Below are positions 5,726 to 7,557 of a stretch of 7,557 nucleotides of DNA, piece after piece. A program made the translations under genes and the position numbers. Every line of letters starts with the position of its first letter. Positions within the stretch are counted from its first letter, which is position 1. Origin of the DNA: Firmicutes bacterium CAG:145 (GTDB lineage Bacteria; Bacillota; Clostridia; Peptostreptococcales; Anaerovoracaceae); assembly GCA_000435715.1 (NCBI GenBank), contig FR882595.1, forward strand, positions 111,409 through 118,965, read 5' to 3'. The notes under the pieces are model-generated. The model had not been told where the DNA came from. It ran no database searches and was given only the letters and a program-made list of their open reading frames with translations.

Positions 5726-6070
5726 TTGATAGAGACTCATTACGATTGCCCGTGTCTTGAGAAGTGTCCTTTGAATTATGCTATGTCCATAATCGGAGGC
5801 AAGTGGAAGATGCAGATAATCTGCGCCCTGAACAACAAGGGACCGCTGAGATACAACGAGCTGCGCAAAAAGCTGGGAGGCATATCAAACACGGTGCTGG
5901 CCTCCTCACTGAGAGAACTTGAAGAAAAGGGTCTGGTCAGGAGAAAAGAATATCTCGAAGTGCCTGTCAGGGTAGAGTATTCGACTACAGACATATGCGA
6001 CAGGCTCATGCCCATACTGGAGTCGCTGAGCGATTTCGGAGAAGAGATGATGGACCAGTTAGGAGGATAA
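5726..6070 (+). CDS. HxlR-family winged-helix transcriptional regulator
   Basis: The 114-residue protein has the full HxlR pattern: an N-terminal Cys-Pro, then IIGGKWKMQIICAL, LRYNELRKKLGGISNTVLASSLRELEEKGLV split across the recognition helix, a wing with VPVRVEYSTT, and a C-terminal helix PILESLSDFGEEM for dimerisation. HxlR proteins act as dimers on nearby dyads. Three cysteines at 8, 10 and 14 sit in the region where the redox-sensing members HypR and YodB carry their reactive cysteine, so thiol sensing is possible. It starts at TTG, which suggests low expression. It diverges from the LysE-type exporter, a common layout for a regulator and its target. Its last codons contain the ribosome binding site of xth, two bases away, so it is probably cotranscribed with xth and proC. 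Confidence 0.9.
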   Translation: MIETHYDCPCLEKCPLNYAMSIIGGKWKMQIICALNNKGPLRYNELRKKLGGISNTVLASSLRELEEKGLVRRKEYLEVPVRVEYSTTDICDRLMPILESLSDFGEEMMDQLGG

Positions 6071-6072
6071 AA

Positions 6073-6831
6073 ATGATGAAGATGATATCTTGGAATGTCA
6101 ACGGACTTAGAGCCGCCATGGGAAAAGGTTTCATGGATTTTTTCCGGCAGCAGGAGGCGGATATCTTCTGCCTTCAGGAGACTAAGCTTCAGGAGGGACA
6201 GATACAGCTGGATATGCCGGGCTATTACCAGTATTGGAATTATGCTGAAAAGAAGGGATATTCCGGCACTGCGGTATTTACTAAAAGAAAGCCCGTGAAT
6301 GTGATGCTCGGTATAGGAATGGAAGAGCATGACAGAGAGGGCCGCGTCATAACACTGGAGTTTGACGAGTTTTATTTTATCACGGTATACACGCCTAACT
6401 CTCAGAATGAACTTGCCAGACTGCCTTACCGCATGGAGTGGGAGGATGATTTTCTGGCATACGTAAAAGGGCTGGAAAAAGATAAACCTGTCATATATGC
6501 GGGAGATCTCAATGTGGCCAGACTTGAAATAGACATCAAAAATCCCAAGACTAACAGGAGAAACGCAGGGTTTACAGATGAAGAAAGAGAAAAGATACAG
6601 AAAGCCGTGGACAGCGGTTTTATAGACACTTTCAGATTTTTCAACCCCCAGATAGAAGGGATATATTCTTGGTGGTCCTACAGATTCAAGGCCAGAGAAA
6701 GAAACGCAGGATGGCGTATAGACTATTTTATGGCGTCAGAGAGCTTAAAAGACAGGTTGAAGGACGCTAAAATCCATACTGAAGTTATGGGATCGGATCA
6801 CTGTCCTGTGGAACTGGATATAGAGATATGA
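6073..6831 (+). CDS. xth: Exodeoxyribonuclease III (AP endonuclease)
   Basis: This 252-residue protein is a complete ExoIII-family enzyme that cuts DNA at abasic sites and removes blocked 3' ends in base excision repair, in the cytoplasm. All active-site motifs of the EEP fold are visible: SWNVNGLRA with N8, CLQETKL with E36, VYTPNSQ with Y106, AGDLNVA with D145 and N147, WRIDYF with D217, and GSDHCPVEL with D242 and H243. AGGAGG (6061-6066), inside the end of the HxlR gene, lies six bases before the ATG at 6073; the ATG at 6076 is an alternative. A longer in-frame start at 5995 would only add a non-homologous stretch overlapping the upstream gene. In Bacillus the equivalent gene is called exoA. 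It sits in the HxlR transcription unit, followed by proC after 54 bases. Confidence 0.95.
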   Translation: MMKMISWNVNGLRAAMGKGFMDFFRQQEADIFCLQETKLQEGQIQLDMPGYYQYWNYAEKKGYSGTAVFTKRKPVNVMLGIGMEEHDREGRVITLEFDEFYFITVYTPNSQNELARLPYRMEWEDDFLAYVKGLEKDKPVIYAGDLNVARLEIDIKNPKTNRRNAGFTDEEREKIQKAVDSGFIDTFRFFNPQIEGIYSWWSYRFKARERNAGWRIDYFMASESLKDRLKDAKIHTEVMGSDHCPVELDIEI

Positions 6832-6885
6832 CGGATGCATGATATGAAACCGGCAGATACGCTGGGATAGAAGATAGGAGGAAAA

Positions 6886-7557
6886 ATGAAGAAGATAAGC
6901 TTTATAGGAATGGGCAATATGGCCCAGGCTATGGTCGCCGGGTTCACGGCGTCAGGCAAAGTCAAAGGAAGCGATATATACGCTTATGCGCCTGATCAGC
7001 AGAAGCTGGCCGGAAACTGCGGCAGACTGGGGATAAATCAGTGCAGGACTATAGAAGACGCCGCATCGATCTGCGACACTCTTATCATGGCGTGCAAGCC
7101 TTATCAGATAGACGATGTTCTCAGCAAAATAGGCGTCAGCCTTTCTGGGAAGTCTATAGTTTCCGTAGCTGCCGGATGGAACTTCGACAGATACAAAAAG
7201 GCTCTTCCGGAGGATGTAAGAGTCCAGTGTATCATGCCCAACACTCCGGTGGCAGTCTCCAGAGGCGTTCTTCTGGTGGAAGAGGAAAACGACTGGCAGG
7301 AGGAAGAAAGGCAGAAGCTCTTTGATATACTTTCATCCACAGGAAGAGTGATAGAGATTCCTGACAGACTTATGACGGCAGCGATGGCCATATCGGGATG
7401 CGGACCTGCCTTCATGGATATGATAATTGAGGCTCTGGGCGATGCGGCGGTCAAGAACGGAATACAGAGAAAACAGGCGTATGAGCTGGCGGCTCAGACC
7501 ATGGCCGGCAGTGCGCAGCTCATGCTGGATACGGGACTTCATCCGGGGCAATTAAAG
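6886..7557 (+). CDS. proC: Pyrroline-5-carboxylate reductase, 3' truncated by the window
   Basis: The first 224 codons are present and still open at the right edge. The protein begins with the Rossmann NAD(P)-binding motif FIGMGNMAQAM (residues 6-16), followed by CKPYQIDDVL, the IMPNTPVAVSRG stretch (around 116-127), and SGCGPAF (170-176) at the start of the dimerisation domain. It stops at HPGQLK, just before the conserved D-x-V-x-SPGGTT motif. ProC reduces pyrroline-5-carboxylate to proline, the last step of proline synthesis from glutamate or ornithine. AGGAGG lies four bases before the ATG. The 54-base gap from xth holds no hairpin or convincing promoter, so cotranscription with xth is likely. 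The missing part should be roughly 40-50 residues, judging from typical family length. Confidence 0.95.
   Translation, partial: MKKISFIGMGNMAQAMVAGFTASGKVKGSDIYAYAPDQQKLAGNCGRLGINQCRTIEDAASICDTLIMACKPYQIDDVLSKIGVSLSGKSIVSVAAGWNFDRYKKALPEDVRVQCIMPNTPVAVSRGVLLVEEENDWQEEERQKLFDILSSTGRVIEIPDRLMTAAMAISGCGPAFMDMIIEALGDAAVKNGIQRKQAYELAAQTMAGSAQLMLDTGLHPGQLK

Noticed and set aside
5995..6072. 26-residue N-terminal extension of exodeoxyribonuclease III
   Set aside because: It overlaps the HxlR gene, adds arginine-rich sequence unlike the family, and the internal ATG at 6073 has a well-placed AGGAGG.
6835..6870. Eleven-codon reading frame between xth and proC
   Set aside because: No ribosome binding site of its own and too short to support; probably just intergenic spacer.

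Overview
The window looks like chromosomal DNA of an anaerobic, amino-acid-using Firmicute, most likely a member of the Clostridia. The reasons are strong AGGAGG-type ribosome binding sites, frequent AGA and ATA codons, mid-range GC content by eye, a RocR/RocB-type sigma-54 circuit, an AGCS symporter and a SipW-like signal peptidase fold. Genus cannot be fixed from the sequence alone. No rRNA, tRNA, CRISPR array, insertion sequence or phage gene is visible.

Left part (1-2080): the last 56 codons of a sigma-54 enhancer-binding regulator (Fis-type HTH) are followed by a 180-bp control region. It holds two tandem direct repeats, an 18-bp palindrome and a textbook -24/-12 sigma-54 promoter. This drives a RocB-like M20 metallohydrolase, which ends in a strong intrinsic terminator. 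The arrangement resembles the Bacillus RocR/SigL control of arginine catabolism genes.

Middle part (2081-4990): a sodium:alanine/glycine symporter (AGCS) has its own promoter region with a near-consensus CcpA (cre) site. After a perfect 13-bp hairpin comes a translationally coupled pair. The first gene encodes a signal-peptidase-I-like membrane protein in which both catalytic positions appear substituted (Ser to Ile, His to Arg). The second encodes a small three-helix membrane protein of unknown family. A 23-bp hairpin terminator closes this unit and separates it from the convergent gene that follows.

Right part (4991-7557): a LysE/ArgO-type amino acid exporter on the minus strand diverges from an HxlR-family regulator. 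Their two promoters share the palindrome TATAATTATA, so the -10 boxes overlap physically. The regulator is followed closely, with no visible terminator, by exodeoxyribonuclease III (xth) and by pyrroline-5-carboxylate reductase (proC), which runs off the window just before its conserved C-terminal motif.

Much of the window concerns amino acid use: RocB-like hydrolysis, AGCS uptake, LysE export and ProC. The least expected items are the apparently inactive signal-peptidase-fold protein with its coupled partner, and the overlapping divergent promoter at the exporter/regulator junction.
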